57,353 bases of DNA. Source: RUG11198 sp964600615. GTDB lineage: Bacteria > Bacillota_I > Bacilli_A > RF39 > UBA660. Each line of letters begins with the position of its first letter. Position 1 is the first letter of the stretch. Shown piece by piece: positions 23,720 to 31,211 of the stretch. The stretch covers positions 1 to 57,353 of the forward strand of contig CAZRJK010000010.1 of assembly GCA_964600615.1 (NCBI GenBank), given 5' to 3'. A program made the position numbers and the translations under genes. The notes under the pieces were generated by a model. That model was not told the DNA's origin. It made no database searches and was given only the letters and a program-made list of their open reading frames with translations.

Positions 23720-24691
23720 ATGAATTATAAAAAAATAGTAGTAGCAGGTGGAGGAATATTAGGAAGTCAAATAGCCTTTCAATGTGCTTACTGTGGATAT
23801 GATGTAACAATACTTACACACAATGAAAAAGAAATACCCGAAATAAAAAACAAATTAAACAAACTAAACAAAACATATATAAGTACTATTAAATTAATGG
23901 CAAAAAAAGATAAAACAAATTGGGCTAAAGGAATATCTAATAAAGAAAAATTTAATAAAGAAAAATGTATTAGTAAATCTAATAATGCCTTTAATAGTAT
24001 CAAAATAGAATTAGACCAAGCGAAAGCCCTAGAAAACACTGATTTAGTAATTGAATCAATTACAGAAAACTTTGATGTTAAAGCAAGTTTTTACAAAGAA
24101 ATAGCCCCATTATTAGAAGATAAAACAGTAGTAGTAACTAATTCTTCAACACTATTACCATCAAAATTAGCTAAATATACTGGAAGAGAAGAAAAATATT
24201 TAGCCTTACACTTTGCCAATAATATTTGGAAAAATAATATAGCAGAAATAATGAAACATGATAAAACAGAAGATAAATATTTTGATGAATTAATAAAATT
24301 TGCTGAAAGCATAAACATGATACCTTTAGCAGCAAAAGAAGAAAAATCAGGATATCTACTAAACTCTATGTTAGTACCATTCTTATTAAGTGCTATGGAC
24401 TTAGTAGCAAATGGAGTATCAGATCCAGAAACTATAGATAAAGCTTGGACACTAGGAACCGGAGCCCCAAAAGGACCATTCCAAATAATAGATACCGTAG
24501 GATTAGAAACAGCTAAAAATATAGTTATACAATACCAAAAAGTTCCTGATTTATTAGATCCACTACTAAAGAAAATGCTATTACCTTATAACTATGATGG
24601 AATGTTAAGAATATTAAATGATTATATTGAAAAAGGTAAGTTAGGTGTTTCAGTTGGTGAAGGATTCTATAAATACAATAAAAAAAGTTAA
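23720..24691 (+). CDS. 3-hydroxyacyl-CoA dehydrogenase family protein
   Basis: NAD-dependent oxidation of a 3-hydroxyacyl group. Seen: Rossmann motif VVAGGGILGSQIA (G-x-G-x-x-G type) at the N-terminus, DLVIESITENFDVK, NSSTL, LALHFANNIWK (His of the catalytic dyad region), and a C-terminal helical domain with GPFQIIDTVGLE. 323 aa, somewhat longer than the 280-290 of butyryl-CoA enzymes, with an insert at about residues 60-85. No other fatty-acid or butyrate genes are next to it, so the true substrate is uncertain. Confidence 0.84.
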   Translation: MNYKKIVVAGGGILGSQIAFQCAYCGYDVTILTHNEKEIPEIKNKLNKLNKTYISTIKLMAKKDKTNWAKGISNKEKFNKEKCISKSNNAFNSIKIELDQAKALENTDLVIESITENFDVKASFYKEIAPLLEDKTVVVTNSSTLLPSKLAKYTGREEKYLALHFANNIWKNNIAEIMKHDKTEDKYFDELIKFAESINMIPLAAKEEKSGYLLNSMLVPFLLSAMDLVANGVSDPETIDKAWTLGTGAPKGPFQIIDTVGLETAKNIVIQYQKVPDLLDPLLKKMLLPYNYDGMLRILNDYIEKGKLGVSVGEGFYKYNKKS

Positions 24692-24746
24692 GGTTAGTTA
24701 ACCTTGACTTTTATTCTATGTAATATTAACAAGAATATGTTATAAT
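24684..24746 (+). terminator. Terminator followed by an extended -10 promoter
   Basis: 13-bp stem AAAGTTAAGGTTA (24684-24696) with TAACCTTGACTTT (24699-24711), one G-T pair, a two-base loop. TGTTATAAT (24738-24746) serves the gene at 24765. Confidence 0.8.
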
Positions 24747-24764
24747 TTAGTAGGATGTGATAAT

Positions 24765-25064
24765 GTGATAAGTACTATCGAAATAAAAATTAATAAAGAA
24801 GAATATCTAATAGATACCCAAAATAAAACTCTCTATAACAATCAAAAAAAATATAATATAGAAACTAAAGAAATAGATAAAATATTAAATATCATAATAT
24901 TATGGAAATATGACTATGGTTATTCAAATACAATAGATGCTGAAGAATTCTATATAAAAGTTACAGATAATAATAATGAAGAAACAATATATCAAGGAAA
25001 AGGAAATTTTCCAAATAATTATAATGAACTAAAAAATATATTAGAAAGTATTAAAAATGGATAA
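24765..25064 (+). CDS. Hypothetical protein
   Basis: Unrecognised 99-aa protein starting at GTG; GGATGTGAT lies just upstream and no in-frame ATG is suitable. Alternating beta-strands (STIEIKINKEEYLIDTQ, KTLYNNQKKYNIET) and a Tyr-rich middle. It overlaps the start of the next gene by 8 bases, so the two form an operon. Confidence 0.65.
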   Translation: MISTIEIKINKEEYLIDTQNKTLYNNQKKYNIETKEIDKILNIIILWKYDYGYSNTIDAEEFYIKVTDNNNEETIYQGKGNFPNNYNELKNILESIKNG

Positions 25065-26973
25065 AGAAAAAATAGAATTATTATTAAACTGTAACACTAA
25101 ATTAAGAGAAAATATAAAAAAATTCATAGAAATATTCGTATTGTATTATGGAGAAGAAGAAAGAAGTCATATAGAAGAATTATTTAATAATACCCAATAT
25201 ATAGGATATTATAACGATAATGAAATCAAAAACGTTAACAACGAATTAATCGAAATTGAAAGTGAAAGATTACAACTAGAAATAATAAACAACACAACTT
25301 TACCAGTAAGCAAAGAAATACTATTTGATAGATATTCTATGGAAAACGAAACACTATTTCCTCTATATACGTATCTAAACTTTCTAAAAGAAGGAAAATT
25401 AAGTAAAGAAGAAAGAGAAAATAATTATTACAAACAAAACTATAACGCCTTAGCACAACAAGTTAAAATAATACCATGGGAAGAATATATATACATAGCA
25501 AAATCAAAAAAATTCCCACCAAAATATGAAAAGTTATCTGAAAAAGCCAAAGAATTTATATTAGATTATACAGATATAAGTATAAAACAAAAGAATTATG
25601 AAAGAAAAAAAGAAAAAGCAGTAGAATTTTTAAAACAATTATATCCTCATATAACAATAGATAATATTGAACAAGAAATAAATAATCTAAAAGAAATAAA
25701 TAAAATAATAGAACACTATAATATAAATAAACAAAAACTAGAAAAATTTAAAGAAGAATTACCAACTCTTAAAATAGAAAAATATAATGAAAAAGTAAAA
25801 GAAACATTAAACAAAGAATATTACCTAAAATATATAAAAGAAATAATAGATATAGTACCAGAAAAATATAAAGATGAACTATTAAAAATAACTAATAATC
25901 CTGATAAATATATAAACTTATCAAGAGAATTAGAAAGTATAATTGGCTATTCTTTAAATAATACACCAGCAATAGAATATTTCAGTGAAGAAGAAGAAGA
26001 AAAATTAAATAATCCAAATACCAAAGATTGGGAAAAAGATACTATAAAAAGAAATAGAATATCGTATTTTAAAGCAATAGGTATAAATTTAGGAAATGAT
26101 TACGAAGAATACAAAAATCATATGCATTTAATACCTTCAAAAGAACTAATAAAAAAATTACAAAATATAAGAGATAGAATAAACAAAGAATTATCAAAAG
26201 AATACTATAATAACAATATAATATACAAAGAAATAATAGAAGAAATTAAAAAAATAGGCTATAAATATGATTCAACAGAAGAAGATATAAAAGGATTTGA
26301 AAAAGGGTCAATATGTGTAAATCCCAATAGAATATATCAAAATGGAAAATACATTCTAAAACCAATGATGAAAATAAAATTTTCATTAAGAGATATAGAT
26401 GAATTAGATCACTTCATAATCCATGAATTAAATCATGTCTATGAACTATCACTAATTAAAGCAGAAGAAGAAAATGCAGAATATATAAGTGGTTGGGATC
26501 TCTTAAATGAAAAAGAAGATGAAGAAGAAGAAAAAAAGAGAAAATATGAATTATTAAATGAAGCTATAAATGAAACAATTGCTAAAGAAATTAGCCAAAT
26601 CATGGAAGAAAATAATATAAGAATATTTAAAACAAGCAAAAAAGAAAAAAATCATACAGGATATGATAGAATGCTTTTAATAACTGATGATTTTTTTCAA
26701 ACATTTAAAAAAGAAATAATTGCTAGTAGAAAAAATAATAATATAAAAATATTACTAGATGCTATTGGAAAAGAAAACTTTGAAGAATTTAATGATTTAT
26801 TAAATGAATTCTATTATAATTTTAATGAATTTAAAGTTTATAAAATAATGACAGACATAAAACAAAGCAAAGAAACAGAAGAAACAAAAAAATATAAAGA
26901 TATATTTAATAGAAAAGAACTAATATTAGAAAAAATGCAAAGATACTATAACAATAAAAAACACGAAAGATAA
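25057..26973 (+). CDS. Large hypothetical protein with a zinc metalloprotease motif
   Basis: 638 aa, mostly charged helix up to residue 330. The catalytic candidate is IIHELNHVYEL: HELNH at residues 456-460 is a full HExxH zinc motif. EAINETIAKEI about 45 residues later offers a possible third Glu ligand, as in gluzincins. MKIKFSLRDIDELDH before it fits the strand leading into the active helix. No signal peptide. No peptidase family can be named, and substrate and role are unknown. It is followed by a new promoter, so the operon ends here. Confidence 0.72.
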   Translation: MDKEKIELLLNCNTKLRENIKKFIEIFVLYYGEEERSHIEELFNNTQYIGYYNDNEIKNVNNELIEIESERLQLEIINNTTLPVSKEILFDRYSMENETLFPLYTYLNFLKEGKLSKEERENNYYKQNYNALAQQVKIIPWEEYIYIAKSKKFPPKYEKLSEKAKEFILDYTDISIKQKNYERKKEKAVEFLKQLYPHITIDNIEQEINNLKEINKIIEHYNINKQKLEKFKEELPTLKIEKYNEKVKETLNKEYYLKYIKEIIDIVPEKYKDELLKITNNPDKYINLSRELESIIGYSLNNTPAIEYFSEEEEEKLNNPNTKDWEKDTIKRNRISYFKAIGINLGNDYEEYKNHMHLIPSKELIKKLQNIRDRINKELSKEYYNNNIIYKEIIEEIKKIGYKYDSTEEDIKGFEKGSICVNPNRIYQNGKYILKPMMKIKFSLRDIDELDHFIIHELNHVYELSLIKAEEENAEYISGWDLLNEKEDEEEEKKRKYELLNEAINETIAKEISQIMEENNIRIFKTSKKEKNHTGYDRMLLITDDFFQTFKKEIIASRKNNNIKILLDAIGKENFEEFNDLLNEFYYNFNEFKVYKIMTDIKQSKETEETKKYKDIFNRKELILEKMQRYYNNKKHER

Positions 26974-27017
26974 AAGCATTAAAATCAACCATATAATCCT
27001 AAAATTAACTATAAGTA

Positions 27018-27046
27018 TTGACAAAAAGAACAAAATGTGCTAAAAT
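27018..27046 (+). promoter_or_regulatory. Strong promoter for the gene at 27089
   Basis: TTGACA (27018-27023), 17-base spacer, TAAAAT (27041-27046): one of the best -35/-10 pairs of the window. The boxes end 42 bases before the ATG. Confidence 0.8.
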
Positions 27047-27088
27047 GTACACAGTGGTTGGATATAGAGCACAAAAGGGGGAATTTAT

Positions 27089-27508
27089 ATGAAAAAATCA
27101 TATATAATCGAATATTTAAATGAAAATGAATTTAGAAAGAAAGAAAGAGCAGTAAAAAAATATAACATGCTAGCATATAAAAAATTAATTTTTGAATTTT
27201 ATCCAGATTTCCGTGAAGGAATCTTTAATGGAGTGATAGTATCCAAAAACACTAATGAAGGTATAACTAAATATGAATTAAAATTACCTACAGATATAAT
27301 GTTTTCTAAAGTATATGAAGATTTAATCTTACACTATACTGTATATGAAAATCAAAATATCGTAATGTTAGATACAATAACACCAGAAGATATATTAACA
27401 GAAGGACACCAAAAAGAGTTAACTACATATAAAGGTGTACCAATCTCTAAATCACATGCTGAAAAGGATATGTTCAAAATAAATTTATTAAACATGTTAG
27501 AAAAATAG
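27089..27508 (+). CDS. Hypothetical protein
   Basis: Unrecognised 139-aa soluble protein with a strong promoter and ribosome site (AGGGGG), so likely well expressed. It has balanced charge, mixed alpha/beta content and segments FEFYPDFREGIFNGVIV and DTITPEDIL. It is less biased to Lys and Asn than its neighbours. No catalytic motif seen. Confidence 0.72.
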   Translation: MKKSYIIEYLNENEFRKKERAVKKYNMLAYKKLIFEFYPDFREGIFNGVIVSKNTNEGITKYELKLPTDIMFSKVYEDLILHYTVYENQNIVMLDTITPEDILTEGHQKELTTYKGVPISKSHAEKDMFKINLLNMLEK

Positions 27509-27564
27509 ATTTTTATTTATTTTTCTTTTCTTTTGTAATATATTTAATAGAAAGGACTAACAAC

Positions 27565-28074
27565 ATGAATAATATTACAAATGATAAAGAATATTACCAA
27601 ATAGTAAGTGATATCCTAAATAATAAAAAATTTAATAAAATAAAAGAATGTAAACATCATGGCATAACAAGATATGAACATTCATTAAAAGTATCATATA
27701 AAGCCTATAAATTAGCTAAAAAATATAATTTAGATTATATATCTACCGCAAGAGGAGGATTACTACATGATTTCTTTATAAATGAAGACTTAACAAAAAA
27801 AGAACAAAGAATAAGTATATTTATCCATCCTTATAAATCATTAAACAATTCTAATAAATATTTTAATCTTAATGATAAAGAAAAAAACATTATAATATCT
27901 CATATGTTTCCATCATTACCACATAAAATACCTTTATCAAAAGAAAGTTTATTAGTAAGTATAGTAGATAAAGTAATCGCAACAAAAGAATTTTATCAAT
28001 CATATGGAAGAATAAAAGTATATAAATTAAGTCATATATATATGATCTTATTAACCCTAATAACAAGACGCTAA
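27565..28074 (+). CDS. HD-domain protein
   Basis: Second HD phosphohydrolase of the window, 169 aa. Seen: HHGITRYEHSLKVSYKAYKLA (H and the early His), GGLLHDFF (HD dyad) and IISHMFPSLPHKIP. A late SIVDKVIATKEFY carries the final Asp. It is similar in layout to small uncharacterised HD proteins of Firmicutes. Substrate unknown. Its stop is in the terminator hairpin. Confidence 0.82.
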   Translation: MNNITNDKEYYQIVSDILNNKKFNKIKECKHHGITRYEHSLKVSYKAYKLAKKYNLDYISTARGGLLHDFFINEDLTKKEQRISIFIHPYKSLNNSNKYFNLNDKEKNIIISHMFPSLPHKIPLSKESLLVSIVDKVIATKEFYQSYGRIKVYKLSHIYMILLTLITRR

Positions 28075-28104
28075 CTAGCGTTTTTTTATATTTAGTGATA
28101 TAAT
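28065..28104 (+). terminator. Terminator followed by the miaA extended -10 promoter
   Basis: ACGCT (28068-28072), loop AACT, AGCGT (28077-28081), then T7. TGATATAAT (28096-28104) serves miaA. Confidence 0.8.
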
Positions 28105-28121
28105 ACAAACCGAGGTGTATT

Positions 28122-29012
28122 ATGAATAAAATAATAGTAATAACAGGTCCTACTGGAGTAGGTAAAACTAAATTATCAATTATGTTGGCTAAAAAATATA
28201 ATGGAGAAATAATTAATTGTGATTCTATGCAAATATATAAATATTTAAATATAGGTACTGCTAAAGTAACAGAAGAAGAAAAAGAGAACATTCCTCATCA
28301 TTTATTAGATATAAAAGAATTAGATGAAGACTATTCTATCTATGATTATCAAAAAGATTGTAGGAAAGTAATAGAAGAATTACAAAAGAAAAATAAAACT
28401 ATAATCATAGTAGGAGGAACAGGATTATATATTAAAGCAGCCCTATATGATTATAACTTAATATATAGTAAAAATAATAATAATTATGATAATATTCCAA
28501 CAGAAGAACTATATGATGAATTAATAAAATTAGATAAAAAAAGTATAAATAAAATAAATAAAAACAATAGACAAAGAGTAATTAATGCTCTTAACTATTA
28601 TAAAGAAACAAACAAATCTATAACAGATAATATAACAGATAAATTATTATATAATTGCCTATTTATAGGCTTAACAACAGATAGAAAGAACCTATATAAT
28701 ATAATTGATGCCAGAGTAGATAAAATGGTTAAAAATGGCCTAATAAACGAAGTAAAAGAATTATATGATAAAAATATAAATACTAAACCAATAATAAATG
28801 GAATAGGTTATAAAGAATTATATAAATATTTTAATAAAGAAATAACTAAAGAAGAAGCTATAAATTTAATAAAAAAGAATTCTAGACACTATGCCAAAAG
28901 ACAATACACCTTCTTTAATAATAAATTACCAATAAAATGGTTTAATACAGATTATAATAATTTTAATAATACAGTAAATGAAGTAATAGAATATATAGAT
29001 AATAACAAATAA
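28122..29012 (+). CDS. miaA: tRNA dimethylallyltransferase
   Basis: Adds dimethylallyl to A37 of tRNAs that read codons starting with U. Seen: P-loop GPTGVGKT (residues 9-16), the family DSMQIYKYLNIGTAK, HHLLDI, VGGTGLYIKA, and the C-terminal NGIGYKELYKYF and SRHYAKRQYTFF. 296 aa, full length. A housekeeping gene among accessory ones; no hfq or mutL nearby, unlike many bacteria. Confidence 0.94.
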   Translation: MNKIIVITGPTGVGKTKLSIMLAKKYNGEIINCDSMQIYKYLNIGTAKVTEEEKENIPHHLLDIKELDEDYSIYDYQKDCRKVIEELQKKNKTIIIVGGTGLYIKAALYDYNLIYSKNNNNYDNIPTEELYDELIKLDKKSINKINKNNRQRVINALNYYKETNKSITDNITDKLLYNCLFIGLTTDRKNLYNIIDARVDKMVKNGLINEVKELYDKNINTKPIINGIGYKELYKYFNKEITKEEAINLIKKNSRHYAKRQYTFFNNKLPIKWFNTDYNNFNNTVNEVIEYIDNNK

Positions 29013-29024
29013 TTTAACAATTAC

Positions 29025-29063
29025 TTGACAATCACTTGACATATTATTATTCCATGATAAAAT
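29025..29063 (+). promoter_or_regulatory. Promoter with a repeated ACTTGACA block
   Basis: ACTTGACA occurs twice 11 bases apart (-35 hexamers at 29025-29030 and 29036-29041). The second pairs with TAAAAT (29058-29063) at a 16-base spacer, which also carries the TG of an extended -10. The direct repeat may be a binding site for the HTH protein encoded next. Confidence 0.68.
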
Positions 29064-29085
29064 ATTAAATAGGAGAGGGATTAAT

Positions 29086-29865
29086 ATGAATACCATAGAA
29101 AAAATAAATTTAATTCTTAAAAAAACAAACATTTCAAAAGTAAATTTAGCCAAATATCTAGGTGTATCAAGACAAATGGTATACAATTATTTAGACAGTG
29201 ATGATCTAAATAAAATGCCAGCAGAGAAGAGTAATTTATTATTTAATCTACTAGAAGTAAACAGTTGTAATGAAATATTAGAAAAAGAATTAACTGATGA
29301 ATATTTACAAAGTGTATCAAATAAAATATTTAACTATAAAAGAATACCAAATAAAAAAGATGAAATAATAGAACTAACAGGATTAAAAAAAGAAGAACAA
29401 GAATTATTGTCTGATATTGTATTTATCTTAAAAGAAATGTTAAATGAAGATAAAACAAAAGATAGCTATAACACTATAAAATATATTTATAATTTCTTAC
29501 AAGCAATCCCAACCATGAAAGAATTAAAATATATCTTAGGTTATGTAGCAAAAACAACAGGTAATGTTAAAGCAACTACCTATGAATTTAATGAAGAACA
29601 ACAATTTATTTTTGAAAGCATAATGTATTCAGCCATGACATTATACGCTAATGGTGGAGCATCAAGAAGTAAACTAGCAGAATCTCATAGAAGATGGGAA
29701 GCAGATTTAGATAGAAAAAATGAAGAAAAATTATCTCGTACACAAGAATTAAATACAGCTAAAGTACAAGCTCTAAGAGAATTAGGATATAATGAAATAA
29801 ATGAAAGAAATGCTAGTGAAGTATTTGACAAAATAGCAGAAATACAAGCTAGAAATATAGGATAA
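29086..29865 (+). CDS. XRE-like helix-turn-helix protein
   Basis: 259 aa. The N-terminal HTH (INLILKKTNISKVNLAKYLG followed by VSRQMVYNYL, residues 7-37) is of the lambda-repressor type. The middle (60-190) is helical and unrecognised. The C-terminal 70 residues (ANGGASRSKLAESHRRWEAD, then a long charged helix) could be an oligomerisation coil. It is likely a transcription factor; the repeat in its own promoter suggests self-control. No sensor motif is identified. Confidence 0.78.
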   Translation: MNTIEKINLILKKTNISKVNLAKYLGVSRQMVYNYLDSDDLNKMPAEKSNLLFNLLEVNSCNEILEKELTDEYLQSVSNKIFNYKRIPNKKDEIIELTGLKKEEQELLSDIVFILKEMLNEDKTKDSYNTIKYIYNFLQAIPTMKELKYILGYVAKTTGNVKATTYEFNEEQQFIFESIMYSAMTLYANGGASRSKLAESHRRWEADLDRKNEEKLSRTQELNTAKVQALRELGYNEINERNASEVFDKIAEIQARNIG

Positions 29866-29868
29866 CAG

Positions 29869-29897
29869 ATAGAATAGGGGAGTAGTACCTATTCTAT
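29869..29897 (+). terminator. Hairpin without a T run
   Basis: Perfect 10-bp stem ATAGAATAGG (29869-29878) with CCTATTCTAT (29888-29897), followed only by TTAATTAT. It lies between the HTH gene and the next gene, and may be a weak terminator or an mRNA stabiliser. Confidence 0.55.
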
Positions 29898-29916
29898 TTA
29901 ATTATAAGGAGTAAAA

Positions 29917-30441
29917 ATGAAAGATAAATTAATAGATAAATTAACCATCGCAATAACCATATTAATAGTAATATTAGGTGTATATCTAGGCTATACCATA
30001 ATAACAAGAATAAACGCTAAAAAAGAAATAAAAAATAATATTAAAGAAATATTTAAAGATTATGAAATAAAAGATCTAAAAGATATTAAAATTAAGATTC
30101 ATTCTAAAACAAATTATCAAACAAAAATATCTTACAATGTAGAATTAACCTCAAATACATATGATGATCAATCAATAGATACTCAAGCTGAAATAATTAA
30201 ATATATTAAGAATATATCCTTCAAGGGAAATAAAAAGAAATATAAAATAAATAAAGTAACTATATATTCAAATAATAATATATATACCCTACAAACAACC
30301 TTTAAAAAAAATGATAAGATATATGGTAATATTACTAATAATTATACTGAAACTGCTAATAATATTAAAGATAAAGCTAATGAATATATAGATAAAGCTA
30401 AAGATAAATACAATGAAATTAAAGAAAATATTATTAAATAA
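29917..30441 (+). CDS. Membrane-anchored hypothetical protein
   Basis: 174 aa: one N-terminal membrane helix (ITILIVILGVYLGYTIITR, residues 14-32), then an extracytoplasmic part of mixed alpha/beta content. It ends in a lysine-rich amphipathic helix (DKANEYIDKAKDKYNEIKEN). The anchor is not a lipobox. It is preceded by an intergenic hairpin and may be co-transcribed with the HTH gene. Function unknown. Confidence 0.7.
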   Translation: MKDKLIDKLTIAITILIVILGVYLGYTIITRINAKKEIKNNIKEIFKDYEIKDLKDIKIKIHSKTNYQTKISYNVELTSNTYDDQSIDTQAEIIKYIKNISFKGNKKKYKINKVTIYSNNNIYTLQTTFKKNDKIYGNITNNYTETANNIKDKANEYIDKAKDKYNEIKENIIK

Positions 30442-30444
30442 TTA

Positions 30445-30477
30445 AAATTCTTAAATTTAATTTAAGAATTTTTTTTA
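30445..30477 (+). terminator. Intrinsic terminator
   Basis: 12-bp stem AAATTCTTAAAT (30445-30456) with ATTTAAGAATTT (30460-30471), three-base loop, continuing into eight T. Confidence 0.85.
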
Positions 30478-30794
30478 TACCTAATATATATAATTATATA
30501 TATTATTAAATAATAATTAAATTATATATATAAACCCTTATAAAATAAGCAAAAAAGAAAAATATATAAGTTCCTATAATGTATATTATGTTAACTTCTA
30601 TAAAAAAGAATAGATAAGATATAGATAAATAAATAAAATAATAATATATATATTATTAATACTACTCTCCCTATTAGCCATATATATATATAATTATAAC
30701 TATACGAATAATTAATCAAAATAATCGTTTAGAAATTAAAATTTACAAAATAATAACTATATATTAAAATAATATATTATAAAGGTAGGAAAAA
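30478..30794. other. Gene-free, almost pure A+T region around dif
   Basis: About 320 bases with hardly any G or C, made of TATA, TTAT and AATAA runs; no reading frame with a ribosome site is seen until AAGGTAGG before 30795. It contains the dif-like site. Such melting-prone DNA is usual at chromosome replication termini and origins; no DnaA-box cluster (TTATCCACA) is present, so an origin is not supported. Confidence 0.7.
30569..30596 (+). other. dif: dif-like chromosome dimer resolution site
   Basis: 28 bases from AGTTCCTATAAT to TATTATGTTAACT. Compared with the Bacillus subtilis dif known to me (ACTTCCTAGAAT... ...TATTATGTAAACT), 24 of 28 positions agree; the inner block and the right XerD-type arm TTATGTxAACT are the best kept. 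It sits in a gene-free A+T region 600 bases before the point where gene direction flips from + to -. XerC/XerD-type recombinases (RipX/CodV) would resolve chromosome dimers here. Confidence 0.8.
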
Positions 30795-31175
30795 ATGTAT
30801 AAAAAAAGAAATAAATATATGTCATATTATGAGAGATGTTTTTATAAAATATTTAAAGAAATAGCAGATAAAAACAACCTAGAAATACAGCCACAAATCA
30901 ATCTAGCTACTATAATAAAGAAAAAGCCAAATACAAAGTATTATAATGACTTATATCGAAATATAGACTTTGGACTATTTACAAAAGATTATGAAGATAT
31001 ATTATTATTAATAGAAATAAATGATAGAACTCATAACAAACCAGAAAGAATAGAACGAGATAAAAAAGTAAAAAGAATAATTGAAGAAGCAGGAATAAAG
31101 CTAATAAGATTTCATACTAAAGATCCAAATGAAAAAGATTATGTTATAAATAAAGTATTAGAAAGCATAAAATAA
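30795..31175 (+). CDS. DUF2726 domain protein (PD-(D/E)XK nuclease-like)
   Basis: 126 aa. Seen: a Y-x-R-C-F-x-x-x-F-K-E opening helix, NIDFGLFTKDYEDILLLIEIND, then RDKKVKRIIEEAGIKLIRFHT: the D...E-x-N core of DUF2726, a restriction-endonuclease fold. ID as the first acidic residue and IEIND as the second fit the PD-(D/E)XK pattern. It is often found as a lone domain or fused to helicases; role unknown. Last + strand gene of the left half. Confidence 0.8.
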   Translation: MYKKRNKYMSYYERCFYKIFKEIADKNNLEIQPQINLATIIKKKPNTKYYNDLYRNIDFGLFTKDYEDILLLIEINDRTHNKPERIERDKKVKRIIEEAGIKLIRFHTKDPNEKDYVINKVLESIK

Positions 31176-31197
31176 GAGACGCTGTCTCTTATTTTTG
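31171..31197. terminator. Bidirectional terminator at the convergence point
   Basis: AATAAGAGAC (31171-31180), loop GCT, GTCTCTTATT (31184-31193), flanked by A and T runs. It ends the DUF2726 gene on + and mutS on -, and marks the switch of gene direction for the whole window. Confidence 0.87.
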
Positions 31198-31211
31198 TAT
31201 CTTATACTACT

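Noticed and set aside
30478..30794. Replication origin in the A+T-rich gap
   Set aside because: No DnaA-box cluster and no dnaA or dnaN nearby; the dif-like site points to the terminus.
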